A DNA stretch of 64,000 nucleotides, taken from NCBI GenBank assembly GCA_947359465.1, contig OX375875.1:55609583-55673582 (forward strand), read 5' to 3'. Source of the DNA: Metellina segmentata. Lineage: Eukaryota > Arthropoda > Arachnida > Araneae > Tetragnathidae. Within the stretch, counting starts at the first letter, position 1. Each line of letters opens with the position of its first letter. Shown in pieces: positions 1 through 13,100 of the stretch. The notes beneath the pieces are model-generated. The model searched no databases and was not told the origin of the DNA. It worked only from the letters and a program-made list of their open reading frames with translations. The position numbers were made by a program, and so were the translations under genes.

Positions 1-2133
1 TTGGCATGTTTCGTGAGGGAGATGCTATACACTTTTTCTGATGCTTGATGATGATGATATATATATATATATATATAAACCTTTTTATGTGATTCAAATA
101 TACCTATGAAATACTTATCAATGCTTAAAGAATTTGAAAAATAGACATTTTATTTCAAATTTATGTATTTTCATGTTACATTTTTTAATATTTACCTACA
201 AAAAATTACACTTTGTTCATCAATAAGATGTTTTTGCAAGATTTACTTTAACAACAAGTAGGAATTTTTTCAAGTTGCAAGTTTCTTTTTATTTGTTTAT
301 TGGTGACATCATTTTTTCTCAAAAGCATGTCTTGAACCAATTAATGTAGTTTGTAGTGTAATGTAGAATGTATTTTTTTAACCATTCATCTTGATTTTGC
401 TGACTGTAACTTGTGTTTTCACAAATTGCCTGTCTTGCTTTTAATCATTTGATTTTGTTTAAGTTAGTTATATTTCTTTAATTTTCTTGACATCATCATC
501 CCTTTACAAACATCTATTATCTTATCTGGATAGCCAATTGTCCCTAAATGCACCAATGTGACAAACTCCACTCCTTCATGAATCCCCTATAGAGAATTAA
601 CAAGTCTTGTTTCTAAGGCCACAGACAACCGTAGATTTTCTGTGTAGTCCAGTTCTCACTGACATACAGCACCTAGACTCAGCACTTGCATTCAATGAAT
701 CAACTAGTAGGATTGTTTTCGAATGTAGCCCATAGGCAGAATTCCATAGTGTTCCATAATCCAGAATTCCATTCACCAGTTATGTGCCACCCCAAGTTGT
801 GTTAAGATAAGCTGTGCATTTACAAATGTATGGTCAAGAATTGGAAGATTGCAACCTGATAATCTGTTTTGTCATTGCCTTTTGAAGTGTGAAGGGAAAG
901 ATGAGTCAAAGAAGAGTAAAGCTAAGATAGCCACAATAAAGACAGGTTCTGATATCACTAGACTTCTAACAGATGGGAATCTATTTTTAAAGCAAAGTTG
1001 GCTGGTCTGTTTTCTATACAAATCTACACCATTGGACCAATCCTCACCAAATTTGGTACTCTTTAGAATCATGCAGGTAACATAGATTACTTAATAACAC
1101 CCATTCTAAGTGTGCAGAGGGGTGAAAAACAACTTAAAATCCCCACATTGAGCATTCTTATGTTTGCTACACACATGTAGCTGATTGTTTTGCCAGTATT
1201 GCTTAAAAACAATTATTCCATTACTTATGTTTTTTATTTCTTTTTCAAAATATTAATGACACAAATACTTGAATGAGTGTATGATAAGATTAAAAACATA
1301 ATTTTGCTCAACAAACATTTTGTTAGGAAACTAGTCACTATGTGAAAAACACAAGCTATAATCCAACTGATAGTAAAAGTGAAGCAATTTAAAACTACAT
1401 GCCATTTGGAGTAAAGCAAATTGCAATTCTATGCTGTAAGTTCGTCATTTGTGCAGGAAATGAATTTAATGGGCATTCATAATCATTCCAAAACTCAATA
1501 TCAACTTCTGTGTAGTAGTCACCTTAGTATCACCTTTTCTAGTCAGTGATGTATGCAAAATGGATTATATAGATCAATAAAGCAAACATAAAAATTTCTT
1601 CCAAAGTAATTGTACGTGCTATAAAAATATCAAAATAGAGTTTAAAAAATTATTTTATTGTTACTTGATTATGTTTACATTTTCTATTATATAGAAAATT
1701 GGTTATTCTGATAATTTTCAATCAACATTTAACCAATTCAACCTAAGCTAGGATGGGTAATTCTGCTAGCAGTTTATAATTACAATTGAATCATTCATGA
1801 TGGATCACTCCATCAAACTTTTTGTTTGCATAATGTCACAAGTATCATCATGTAGCTTATTGGTGTGTTAAAAAAGATCATGTTTACTAATATTCAGTTT
1901 ATCAGAGAATGGAAAACAACCAAAGTACCTCAATTTACCAAAAGTATTTTATTCTTGAGTGTCATTGCTTTATACACTACTGCTAAACAAGTTTACCTGT
2001 TTTAATGGTTGGTAGGTTCTCAACACCTATGTCATGATTTTGTGTTCACTTAATGTTTCTATAATTTATATCAGAATTTATAATTTGCATTAGAAGTTAG
2101 TGCATTAGAATGTATTAATAAAATTTTAATACA
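1..2133. other. Upstream intron sequence, no recognised feature
   Basis: This AT-rich stretch before the first visible FAM114A exon lies in an intron if the gene begins left of the window. I found no exon that fits the W/G-rich N-terminus expected for the family. Apart from a TA microsatellite near 55-77 I recognise nothing in it. The short open frames here look random. Confidence 0.5.
55..77. repeat. (TA)n microsatellite
   Basis: A run of alternating T and A follows a short ATG-rich stretch (TGATGATGAT). It is a simple sequence repeat with no further meaning that I can see. Confidence 0.8.
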
Positions 2134-3680
2134 CTAGGGGGCTCCGCCCCCTGCTCGCTTACGCTCGCCAACCCCCGGGGATTGCTGCGCAATCCCATTT
2201 GGTTTGCTTCGCAAACCAACACTCCTGTCACAGATACCATTTGGTTTGCTTCGCAAACCAACATTACTTTCACAGAGTGAAACTATCTGAATAATTCGTA
2301 TTATGCTGATTTCACTTTCCGGTTCATGACGTCACAGCGAGGGCTTCGCTGCGTCTCGCTTACGCTCGCCGACCCCGGGGATTGCTACGCAATCCGTTTG
2401 GTTTGCTTTCTCAAACCAATACTTCTTTCGCAAGTGATTTAACTTTTTTTTGCTTTAACACTTAATGCACCTTAAACTAATAGCCGCATCAGTAAAAAAT
2501 CTTCTGCATCTTGTTCCCTGTACAATTTTAACTAAACATTGTTAATATCCAAACTTTACGATCTGTACTTTGTCGGTAAACTGTCTTGAAAACAGAGGGA
2601 AAAAAGCGAGCCTTTTTCCTCGCCAAATAAAAAGAAATCGTTTTTATGGCAATTGTTGCTACGATAAATTTGATATCTGGCAAACCCGATAGTCAAAAGT
2701 GTAACCCACTACTGCTTTCGGAAGCAGCTATGCGAACTGAAAAATACGAAATTTGTGTCACCAACTTTTGATTGCATCGAATTTATTTATGAACCAATTT
2801 TAAAAATAATTGTACCGTAAGAAAGAGTATATTCTGAGGTATACTGCAATATTTTTAAAATTAAAAATTAACAGTAATACTATACAGATATGACCATTTT
2901 AGTTTTGTATCGGAAGTTACGATCTGAAAGTTCCGAAAATTGTATGACCCACTTTTATTTGCATCGATTTTATTTATTAACCAATTTGAAAAATAATTGT
3001 ACCATAAGAAAGTGTGTAATGTAATGTATTCAGTGATGTTTTCAAATTTAAAAAATAATGGCTTTTGCCGTAGACAAAACGGTTTTAACAATAAGTAGCG
3101 AAAATATCCAAAGATTCCGAATTTTGTAAGACGAACTTTTGATCGCATCCAATTTAATTATTAACCGATTTCAAAAATAATAGTACCGTAAGAAAGAGTA
3201 TATTCTGAGGTATACTGCTATATTTTAAAAATTAAAAACTAATAGTAATTAGATATAGATATGGCAGTTTTAAAAAAAAGTAACAAAAATGTCCCGATTT
3301 TTCCTGAATTTCAAAAAAATATTATCAAGAACCAAATTTAAATTTAAAAAAAAACTCGACGAGCTGCAAAAATTTACGTTGAGAGGTACTCTTAAAAAAA
3401 AACTCACGACTGAAGACTGAAAATTTGAATGTGTTTTGCTCACTCGCGGAAGAAATTTCACTTCTTCAACTTTAACACTTAATAAAACCTAAACTAATAG
3501 CCACATCGGAAAAAAATCTTAATAATTATCCAGGGAATACGATGAAGAACAAAGCATGTTAATTTCATTTTTTTCCGATCAGTACTTTCTCGGGAAACCG
3601 TCTAAGAATCGAGCTAAACAACACAGTTTTCAATTCTTCGGCGGCGGCGGCGGCGGTAACATTTTTTTAATATAGAGAGA
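2134..3680 (-). mobile_element. Non-autonomous Helitron, copy A
   Basis: Read on the minus strand the element starts with TCTCTCTATATTA at 3680 and ends with GGAGCCCCCTAG at 2134. It is flanked by A on the 5' side and T on the 3' side. A 5' TC, a 3' CTAG just after a GC-rich hairpin (GGGGGC/GCCCCC), and insertion between A and T are the hallmarks of Helitrons, which transpose by rolling-circle replication using a Rep/helicase supplied elsewhere. The 3' third is packed with small palindromes (GGATTG...CAATCC, TTGGTTTGC...GCAAACCAA). No Rep/helicase ORF is present. It shares most of its length with the inverted copy at 53613-55596. It lies in a FAM114A intron. Confidence 0.75.
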
Positions 3681-4008
3681 TAATAATAATAACACTGCAT
3701 AAATTAATGAGTATATGCTATGAATGATGAACTATAACATAATTCTGATACATTAATCATACTGAAAAAAAGTTGTGCACTTCAAGTTGGTAAATTCAGA
3801 TTGCTAAGTTAAATAAAATTATTTCAAGCAGTTTTAACTTCAAAAAATTGAACTAGTAGTTCTTTTTTTTTTATTTATTTATTTATTTTCATTGATTTTC
3901 TCATAAAAGCTTAAAGTTATTAGTATAACTTTAAGCTTTATATAGAACTTATATATAGAACTATATTTTTGAAACTCTACAAATTAAATATTCTTATGAT
4001 ACTTATAG

Positions 4009-4101
4009 CTCAAGGGATTGGCACTGTATTTGAGTCAGTTGAAAATTCCTTAGGAGCACCTGTACCAGAAGAATTAGCAAAGGCTTTGAATGAAAAGAAA
4101 A
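4009..4101 (+). CDS. FAM114A2: FAM114A exon (first in window)
   Basis: Acceptor ACTTATAG and donor GTAAGA bound this exon. It encodes QGIGTVFESVENSLGAPVPE, the helix-like block that follows the W/G-rich N-terminus in this family. It starts two bases into a codon, so a preceding exon must exist left of the window. Confidence 0.85.
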
Positions 4102-7100
4102 GTAAGAACTTTTCAATAAACAGCAAATAATAAATGTGATGTAAATTTTGAATTACCAAATTTCAGTTTTTGAATATAATAATGACTACATCTTAAAATT
4201 TTCATATGTTAACCTGATATTTTGAAACCAATATAAATAAAATGGTTGTTAAAAACACTTAATATACCACATAGATATATTTTTGTTTGGTCCTTTTCTA
4301 GTTAACAAAAGGTAAAAAAGGCTTATTTTACAACAGCGATAACTTTTGAAAGATAGATAGATATGTGAAATGTAAACTACAATTTAGCTGAAAGTATTTA
4401 ATATATTTTTTTAATTACTTGTAATCTAACATACTTATCATCTGAAGTACATTTTCTGCGCAATGTATTTTGGTTGCTATCCTGATTTAAAAGAAACCAC
4501 TAATAAGGTGTTGCTGTCAATTGTTCTTAAAATATTAAATTGTTTCCCGTCTTTGTCTTTTATAGCTTTCATTAAAATTCTAGTAACTGACATATCTGTC
4601 AAATTAAAATATTTGAGATGTTTTGTTTAGTTGGTGTTATATGGGAGTACAAATTTTCTCATCGTTTTCCATAAAATCATGTTTGCATAAAAAGTTAATG
4701 TAATGATTACAAAGCATGCACATAGAAATGACTATTTTATATTGAAATGATTGCTAGAAATGATAACTAATTTATGTTCGTACTTATGCTAAAATGCTTG
4801 AAAATTCTTTGTCACCAATTTGCTACAAATGCAAATTGTGTATGTGTGTATTTTGGGAAAGTAAACTTCCTTAAAGCTGAAGCAAGTTAGAATTTCACAG
4901 AATAATGAAATCCATTTAAAATTGTTATTGTATTTCTTACAAAATAAAAGTTGTTTAGTTGGAATTTTGCATCTATTAATTTAATTATTCAGTTACAAGG
5001 AATTCCATTTTTAAATGTATACGTAAATTATGTTTGCTATTTTGTATTTTTTTTATAGAGGAAGAAAATTCTGATGCAAGTGTTATAAATGATGGCCATA
5101 CCAATGATACAAGTATTATAGATGATAGCCAAACTGATGCTAAAGTGAGCTTATTACCTGATGTCTCTTTCTGGACAAAAGCTATTGAAAGTACAGTAAG
5201 TTAAATATTTTCTTTTACTTTTTTGTATAACTCCTAAGTTTTTTTTTCAAGCTATTGCTGATTGTGTACAGATGAACATGTTTTTTGTTTTAAATTCTAA
5301 ATTGAACTTATGGTACAATTTTAATCAAAACTTAATACAAATTCATGAGAAGAAAGGAAAAAAATTATGTAGGTACACAACATAGTTAATATAAAATTGC
5401 TACCTTTGTGATGACAAAGCATTTACTGTTATAAGGGTTACCTTGGCCCAGTGGGTTTATGCACTGCTTTAGCAACCTGCAAGTGGTAGCCGTTACAGGC
5501 TGGATTCCTCTGTAGGTGTAATTTTCTCTTTGTTAGTAAAATTTTCTTATGAATGTTTATTTACTTAACAGTTAGTGCAGTTTGACCAAATATGGTGCTC
5601 ACATCATAAAAATCTAACCAATCTTTACTCTTACGTGTTGAAAGCAAACTTTGTAGAAAATTATTAAAAAAATGAGAAAAGTTAAACTAACAGATGTAAA
5701 ATAGTTTGTCAAATGATTTATGTTACTATGCTTTTTGGTAGATAAAGACACTGTTTTATAGAAAAACATTTAATTGAACTTAAAAGGACTAAACATAACA
5801 GGACTAGACATAAAAGGACTAAACAGAAGTACTAAACATAGGAACGCGTCATCACAAAAGTTGTCTTTCTTCTCTGGAATCATCGCGCGTCAGCGATCTC
5901 ATTCGACAGGGTTTTTCACTACAGTTACAGTTAATGATCATGCCGGCGGCAATCTAATTCTGCAGGAGTTACAGTTAATCTGAGGATTCTCCTTCCTCGA
6001 CTTGTATTATGCATCATTAATCATGTCTATGCACTTTATTGCCAAATATGAGACTCAACAAGGTTTTCGTCAAAATTTGTTTGAAAATTTTTTTTGGTGT
6101 CAAATTTGTCAAAAGAGCATTCTTTATATAGATAACTAGTCACTGCGTTGCCCGTGACAGTTCTTTTCGTGGGGTCAGGTGTTACCACTGCTTGCTTGCC
6201 AACCTCTGTGATTGCTATGCATTCTCATTTAATTGCAAAGATATCTAAAAGGCGTGATGTCACAGTCTCTTTAGAAAACATAAAAGATATTCAATTGAAA
6301 AGTTGTTGTTTTTTTAAAGAAAATCAAATGTATTAAATATTGATCTAATGTACATTTTTCCGCAGATTTCAAATCTGTTGAAATTTTTATTTTATCTTAA
6401 ATGATTGCTGAGATAGAAAAAGGCTCTTTAGACAGCCAGTCATAATTTTTTTTTTTGCTTCACTCGAATCTATTGCTTAGGAAATCAAAATAAATGAATC
6501 TCGAATCAAACGAAGGTCAAATTCTTTGCGGCTGCGAAATTCCTATGGGAACAAATATAAAAGTTACATCTTCAGGACTTATAACACATCACCTTTTGTC
6601 ACTTTTTTGTTCTTTTGTCATTTTTTCAGGGGTTTTAAATTCAAAATTAAACTCTTAAATTTAAAAAAAATTATTTTTCCTCTAAAAAAAGTCATGTCAA
6701 CCTAGTACATATTCTGTAATTTCGTCTTGCGTTGGAACTTGTCCAGAATAGTTTCCTCCACACATGTACGCCAATTGAGCGTCATTCAGAAGGGGGGTGA
6801 TTACCCTTCCCCTTCTGAATGATGCCTGTGTTTCTGTCAAAATCAAACCTTTTTTTATATTTTTTTTGGGACGTTCGTAATATGATCCTATGGCTGGTGC
6901 CAGCTGCTGTAATATTAGTTTCGGTTTGCGAAATGAATTGGAGCCTCAAGTTTCAACAAATAAGATAATCTTGTCATTAAATAACCAATAGCAACCCTCT
7001 AAATATGGCGCAGCAGAATAGTTTCCTTTCTTTGTAATTTCCAAAAAGGCAGTGGAACACCATTCTATCGAATTTCCCCACAATATCCTTGGTCACATAG

Positions 7101-10100
7101 CCTGATTCTTAGGAATTCGATATAGGAAAAATGGGACCCGAAAAAAAAAGAACTAATTAACAATGTCACATGTAATATTCACACAATACATAATGCTTTT
7201 CTTAAAGTTCTAAAAGAGTTTAAGGAAGATGTGTCTGAACAAGTTTTCTCTATTCACAGTTTTTTTAATCAGTTGCCTAAGTGTTGGTCAACATACAAAC
7301 AAATTCAAGAAGACTTGAAACTTCCCACTCACCATTTCATCAAGCATTGTTCAAGCAAGTGGCCAAGCCCAAAACCAGCTGCTGAAAGGTTGCTTGAACA
7401 GTGGATTGCAGTGCGAAAGTATTTCCTTGACTACATTCCAATAAAGAAGCCAAACATGATACAAAGACCAGGCTACAAAATAAATTTTTATTTAATTAGA
7501 AGGGAAACTATGAAGGCTGAGATGATATTTGTCATATCAAGTGCAAGATATTTAATCATGTGACTGAATTTCTTCAGAAAAAGGAACCTCTAATACATAA
7601 CCTTCATTCTCAACTTGAATTGTTGATAAGAACAATTTTGGGTAGGATCTACAAAGAGCAATTTATTCGAAATTTGAAAATGGATTAATTGGAAGATATA
7701 TGTCCTCAGAAACTGTTGCCTCTGGCTGATATTGTGATTGGAGATCAAATTTCTAGAACGCTACAGAATGTGAAAGAGAAGGAAAGGAATTTATTTTTTC
7801 TAAGGGCTCAGAAGCATTACATTGCCTGTGTTAAATATCTTTTGAAGAAGTCCTCCTTCAGTTCATCTCTCCTTAAAAGTTTATCCTGTCTTGAACCTCT
7901 TGAGAGACTCAGTAGTGAGAGTGTTCGACAAGTATTAGAAGTTGCAAGAGCATTGCCATGGGATGTCCCGACAGACATACTACTGGATGAGTGGAAATTA
8001 CTCCAAAGAGAATTTGAAGAAGAAGGATCAAGAATGAAGCCTATCGATGTTAACTGGGACCAGATCTTCGGACTGCGAGACATTAGTGGTGTGGATCCTA
8101 AATACCTAGTTATGTCAAAGCCAAGTGAAGGCTGCTCTGTCACTTTCTCATGGTAGTCCTGACATTGAACGTGGCTTCTCAGCCTCAGGAAGAGCTTTGA
8201 CAGGAGACAGAGCATCAATGTCAGAACGCGCACTCAATACATTGATGACGGTCAAAAGTAGCTTGGCAAGTTTTGACAATCAACCTTATTTGGTGTCGAT
8301 CACATCAAAGCTAATGGATATGGGAAAGGTTGCATTATAAAGCCTACAGTGCCTATTTACAAGATATAAAACGGAAAGCACAAGAAAAAATTAGAGAAGA
8401 ACAGGAAAGAAAAAGAAAGACTGGAAGCAGAGAAAAAAAAATTTAAAGCAGCTTGCAAAGAAAAGAAAGGTAATAGAAGAAGAACGGATATGCGTAAGGA
8501 AGAGGATGAGGCGTTAGACAGAGCTTCAAAATTGTTAAAGGAAGCCAATGATAGGCTCAAGAAGGTGATAAAAATTTTTTTTTTAATGTAGCAGCACTTG
8601 CTCAGGCAATGATTGAAGGGGCAGCAAAAGTCACAGATAATGCTGGTCAGCTAAGACAGACTTTAAAATATGCACTTTCTTCTCTTGAGAAGAAAAAGAC
8701 AAAATTAATTTCAGTTTTTTTCAACAACAAAAAAATTAGACATAATCTTTCAAAGAAATGGAAAAAATTCTTCAAGCTATGTCGAAATGAACAACATATT
8801 TAAAAATCATGATTACAAATTATTAGTTTTTTTTTGTTAATATCGTTTCAAAGTAATATAATTTTTTAAATGAACAAAATAAATAGGGGAAGACGGGGTA
8901 CAATGAAACAAGGGGTACAATGAAACATTACTTCTAAAATCAGTACAATTTGTCACAGAAAGTTGCAATTTATATATATATGTTATACAACTATAAGTTC
9001 CAATTACTGATGTGATTTGGATACATTCGCACTTCTACAACATTAGCAATAGAAGATTATTGGTTTTTCACCATTGAAAGTAAGTTTCTTTACTAAAAGT
9101 AATTTTGTTTATTTTTCCTCGTTGTTATATGTAATAATTATTTTTTCTATACATTGTTATCTTTGTGTTGTTGTCTTCATACCTCCAAAACCAAAATTGA
9201 AAAAAATAAATATTAAAAGCTTGAAAATTTTTTTTATTTAGTAACCTCAGTACGGGGTACAATGAAACACTTGCAGATGGGGTACAATGAAACATGTTTC
9301 ATTGTGCCCCGGGTGAATGCATTAGCTTGAAGTAATATATCAATGGTAAATATAATATCACTGATATAAAATAACATATTACTGGTTGTCATTAATCTAA
9401 ATAAAACACTTTTACTAAGGAAATGGCAACACCTAACATTAATAGGAGAAGGCAACATCAAATCAAAACAGTAATCATTTTGAAAGCATGCAAAATTAAA
9501 CTTTTTTTTCCTTCTAAAAAAAGTACAGATTTCAATAGTAAGTTAGATTTTTTATATTCAAAAACATTTAAGAATAGTTTATTTATTTCATAGGCGTAAA
9601 CTGCACTTACTACAGTTCACAATCCTCCAAAAGTTCTCGGTCAAAGGGGCCAAAAACAAATAGGTCAATTAATTTCTGGTGAAAGGGGTGTTCTTGTTAC
9701 TATGTGTGGATTTATTAATGCTTCTGGAAATTCTATACCCCATTATTTAGCATTCCTAGAGTAAATTTCAAGTTTAAGTCGAATGGAGCTGTTTGTGAGA
9801 CTGTGGGTGATGCAACAAAATCGGGTTGGATGAATGGAGATATTTTTGTTAATGTTCTAACAGATTTCCAGGCACATACACGCTGAACGAAAGAAAATCC
9901 AGTTCTACTAATAATGGACTATCATGAATCACATATTACAATTTCCAGTCTAAATTTTACAAAAGACAACAGAATTGTTGTTGTAACTCTGAACCCATAC
10001 CAGTAACAAATTGCAGCCGCCATTAGACAAAACTGTGTTCAAGTCACTTAAAAATTTCTTCAATCTAGCTGTAAATGATTGGATGCTGTGTAATCCAGGT

Positions 10101-13100
10101 CGTACAATCTCTATCTATGAGATATCTTCTTTGCTTGGCACTGCTTATTTTCTTATCACTCCACAAAATATTACAAAAGGTTTTTCAGCTACTGGAATAT
10201 AGCCTTTCAATAGAGAAATGTTTTGTGAAGAAGATTATTTGTGTTCGTATGTGTCAGATAGGCCTTGTCCTACTGAAAATTATTCCCACTGTCAGATTAA
10301 TGAAACTGATGAGCTGACTAATGAAACTGAAGATCAGACAGACCCAAGAATCAGAAGTGGTGGATCTTGCCATAAGTAAATCAGAATCACCGACTGCAGG
10401 TTGATCAGCAAATGTTCATACACCATGCACTAGCTCTAAACCTGTGAGGAAATACATTTATCCTCAAGAGATAAAACCTTACCCCAAGGCTGGTCCAAGA
10501 AGAGTAGGAAACAGAAAAAAAAAGAGTTTAGTTCTAACCACACAAGTAAAAATGCTCTGGTTAAGCAATTAGAAAGTAAAAAGGGGAAAAAAACTAAGAA
10601 GGGATTGTTTTCAAAACAAACTCTGCCTCCTACAGACTCTGAAGATGATGATGATCCGGATTATTTTCCAGCTCCAGATGATCACTGAAGTACTAAGAAT
10701 GAGATATCCACACATAACAGTGTGACACAAGCAGTATCTGTATAAATGATTGTTTTAATCAATGAGGGTAAACTGAAACAAGGAAATATATTCTGTTGGA
10801 GAAATCATAAATTTAAATGAAGTTGAATGTGACTAAAATAAACTATATAGGGTGAAAATTGCTTGCATTATTTGGAGTGTTTCATTGTACCCCAGTATGT
10901 GCTTCATTGTACCCCGCCATATGGGGTACAATGAAACACTTTGAGACATTTACTTATTGTTATTTTACAAGCATAAAGATATTGTTTAGAACCTAATAAA
11001 AATTTATTTAGATGGGGAAAATACAAGATTAAAAGTATGCATTAATTATATTTTTGTGCATGCAAAATTGTGGATAGGAAAAAATAATTAGTAAATTTTG
11101 TTTCATTGTACCCCGTCTTCCCCTATCCTTCCAAAGAAAGATAGAGGTGACTCTTGACTATCCTTTTCTTTTCTATCTTTATGTTTGATAACATTTGGTA
11201 TTGCTGTTATTTGTCACTTTTTTTTGTTCGATTAGTCCCTTTTGTCACTTTTTTTGTTTGACTAGTCACTTTTACACCTTAAAACCTGTTATAAGCCATG
11301 ATTGAGAGTGGAACAATTTTGTAAAAAATGGATGTTTATTTGAAATTCTGAATAATTTATTATTCATGGTATATTGTAAATTTAAAGTTGAGTGGTTAAC
11401 AATTCTTTAATTTATAGGGATCTAAAGTTCTAATGGGTGGACTTGATACTTTGGAATTTATTGGTAAGAAGACAATGACTATATTGACTGATGGAGACCC
11501 AGGATTAAGAAAAAAACGTGCTGCATTTTCTGATGGAGTGAATTTGTCCGAGGTAGTATTTTTACAATTTATAATAGTTCATGTATAATGTTCATGGATG
11601 GCAATTCAAATCATGCTGATGGTCATATGGGCATTTTTGATAAATTCTGTACCATGTTTTCTGTCATGCTTTCCTTTGATAAGTCGTGCATATGTGTTTA
11701 TCACAGCTCTTAATATACTCTATTTTAAAAAAATTGATGCACCAAGCAGGAGTTGTGCTGAGCTCGATCAACTTGGGAACGTAGAGTCTTTAGTGACAAC
11801 AACCATAGACGTCCTGGGCAGCGTTTAGATCCTGCCTTTACTATTGCATGCCACACATGGCAATAACAGGACGTTATGGTCTGGGGTGCCATCTCTTTTG
11901 ATAGCCGGACCCCTTGGTAGCCATTTCTGGCATACTTGCAGCACAGCGGTACTTAGACGACATTCTACGACCGGTTTTGTAACCGTTCAATTTGCAACAC
12001 CCTGGACTTAAGTTTCAACACGATAATGCTCGGCCTCACATGGCATATGTTGCTATGAATTGTCTTCAAGCTTTCCCTACACTTTCTTGGCCAGCTAGGT
12101 CTCCTGATCTCTCCCATAGAGCACATTTGGGACGTTATGGAAAGGCAATTGCAACTATCTTCATGTGTTGACTATTTAACCCGACAGTTCGAGACAATTT
12201 GGCAAGAAATTCCACAGGACACCATCCAGCAACTTTTTCAGTGTATGCCACACGCCGGGGGATAGCTTGCATCCAGGCCAGAGGTGGACCAACACCCTTT
12301 TGACTTCCTTCCTTTGAAGTCGATTTTTTGGTTATAGAGTATATATGAATTAAAGAAATTTGATCTGTAGGAACTCGGTAGATTTACTCGGTTACAGATT
12401 AATAGATTAAGCATTGGTTAATAGATTAAGCATCCAAAATATCAATTGAATGATGTAATTGTCAGATGGGGTTAACTACTCTGTAACAAGGGTCTTGAAA
12501 TGTTGGTTTACACTCAAACTTTTATTCCACAAATTTTTGTAAACATATCACTTTATTTTGTAGACATATCTAAAGGATATTTTGTAATTTAGTTGCAAAT
12601 GTGGTGTGAAAAATTGTCAGTTAAGAAAAATAAATATTCTAATATGAGAAGTAGTTATTTTTAAAATTATGCTTAACCTATAGTAGATATTTTTTTATCT
12701 TTGTAAACTCTTTTTGGAACTTCATTAAACTGGATTTTGAAATGATAAGATTAAATGAGCAGAAGAGTCGAATTAAATATTCTTGAAAAGTACTGAAACA
12801 CTTTTAAAGATTTTAATGCTAGTTTGTAGTGTGCAATGTTCGTATTCACTCAGAAATAAACATATAAAACTTTCTGAAAGTACACACTTCAACTCAGAAA
12901 CCCTTGAGGTTTTAAATCTTCGAAATCTGTAGTTGTACAACTTAAAATGTAAACACATAAAAATGGAACGTGCTGTTAAAGTGTGAACGATTTAGTAACA
13001 TTTTACTTTGTAGTCTGAACAATCTCTCTTTGACTAATGTATCCTAAATCCCTCGGCTGACCAACCGGTATAGTGCTTAAGGTGTTAGCCTCTAGATCGG

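Larger units (their letters stand above)
8886..11123 (+). mobile_element. pogo/Tigger-type DNA transposon
   Basis: Terminal inverted repeats (GGGGAAGACGGGGTACAATG at the left and its complement at the right) are flanked by TA on both sides, the Tc1/mariner-superfamily target duplication. Inside is a broken pogo-type DDE transposase. The motif GGGGTACAATGAAAC is repeated near both ends in both orientations. The element is 2238 bp and lies in the FAM114A intron between exons 5059-5195 and 11418-11552. Confidence 0.85.

Noticed and set aside
849..1085. Overlapping small ORFs on both strands
   Set aside because: No conserved motif, no splice context, ordinary AT-rich intron; the length is expected by chance.
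6591..11290. Terminal repeats of the hAT-like pseudogene (TTTTGTCACTTTTTTGTTC near 6591 and 11240)
   Set aside because: The two copies are in the same orientation, not inverted, and enclose the pogo element as well, so they do not define the element's ends.
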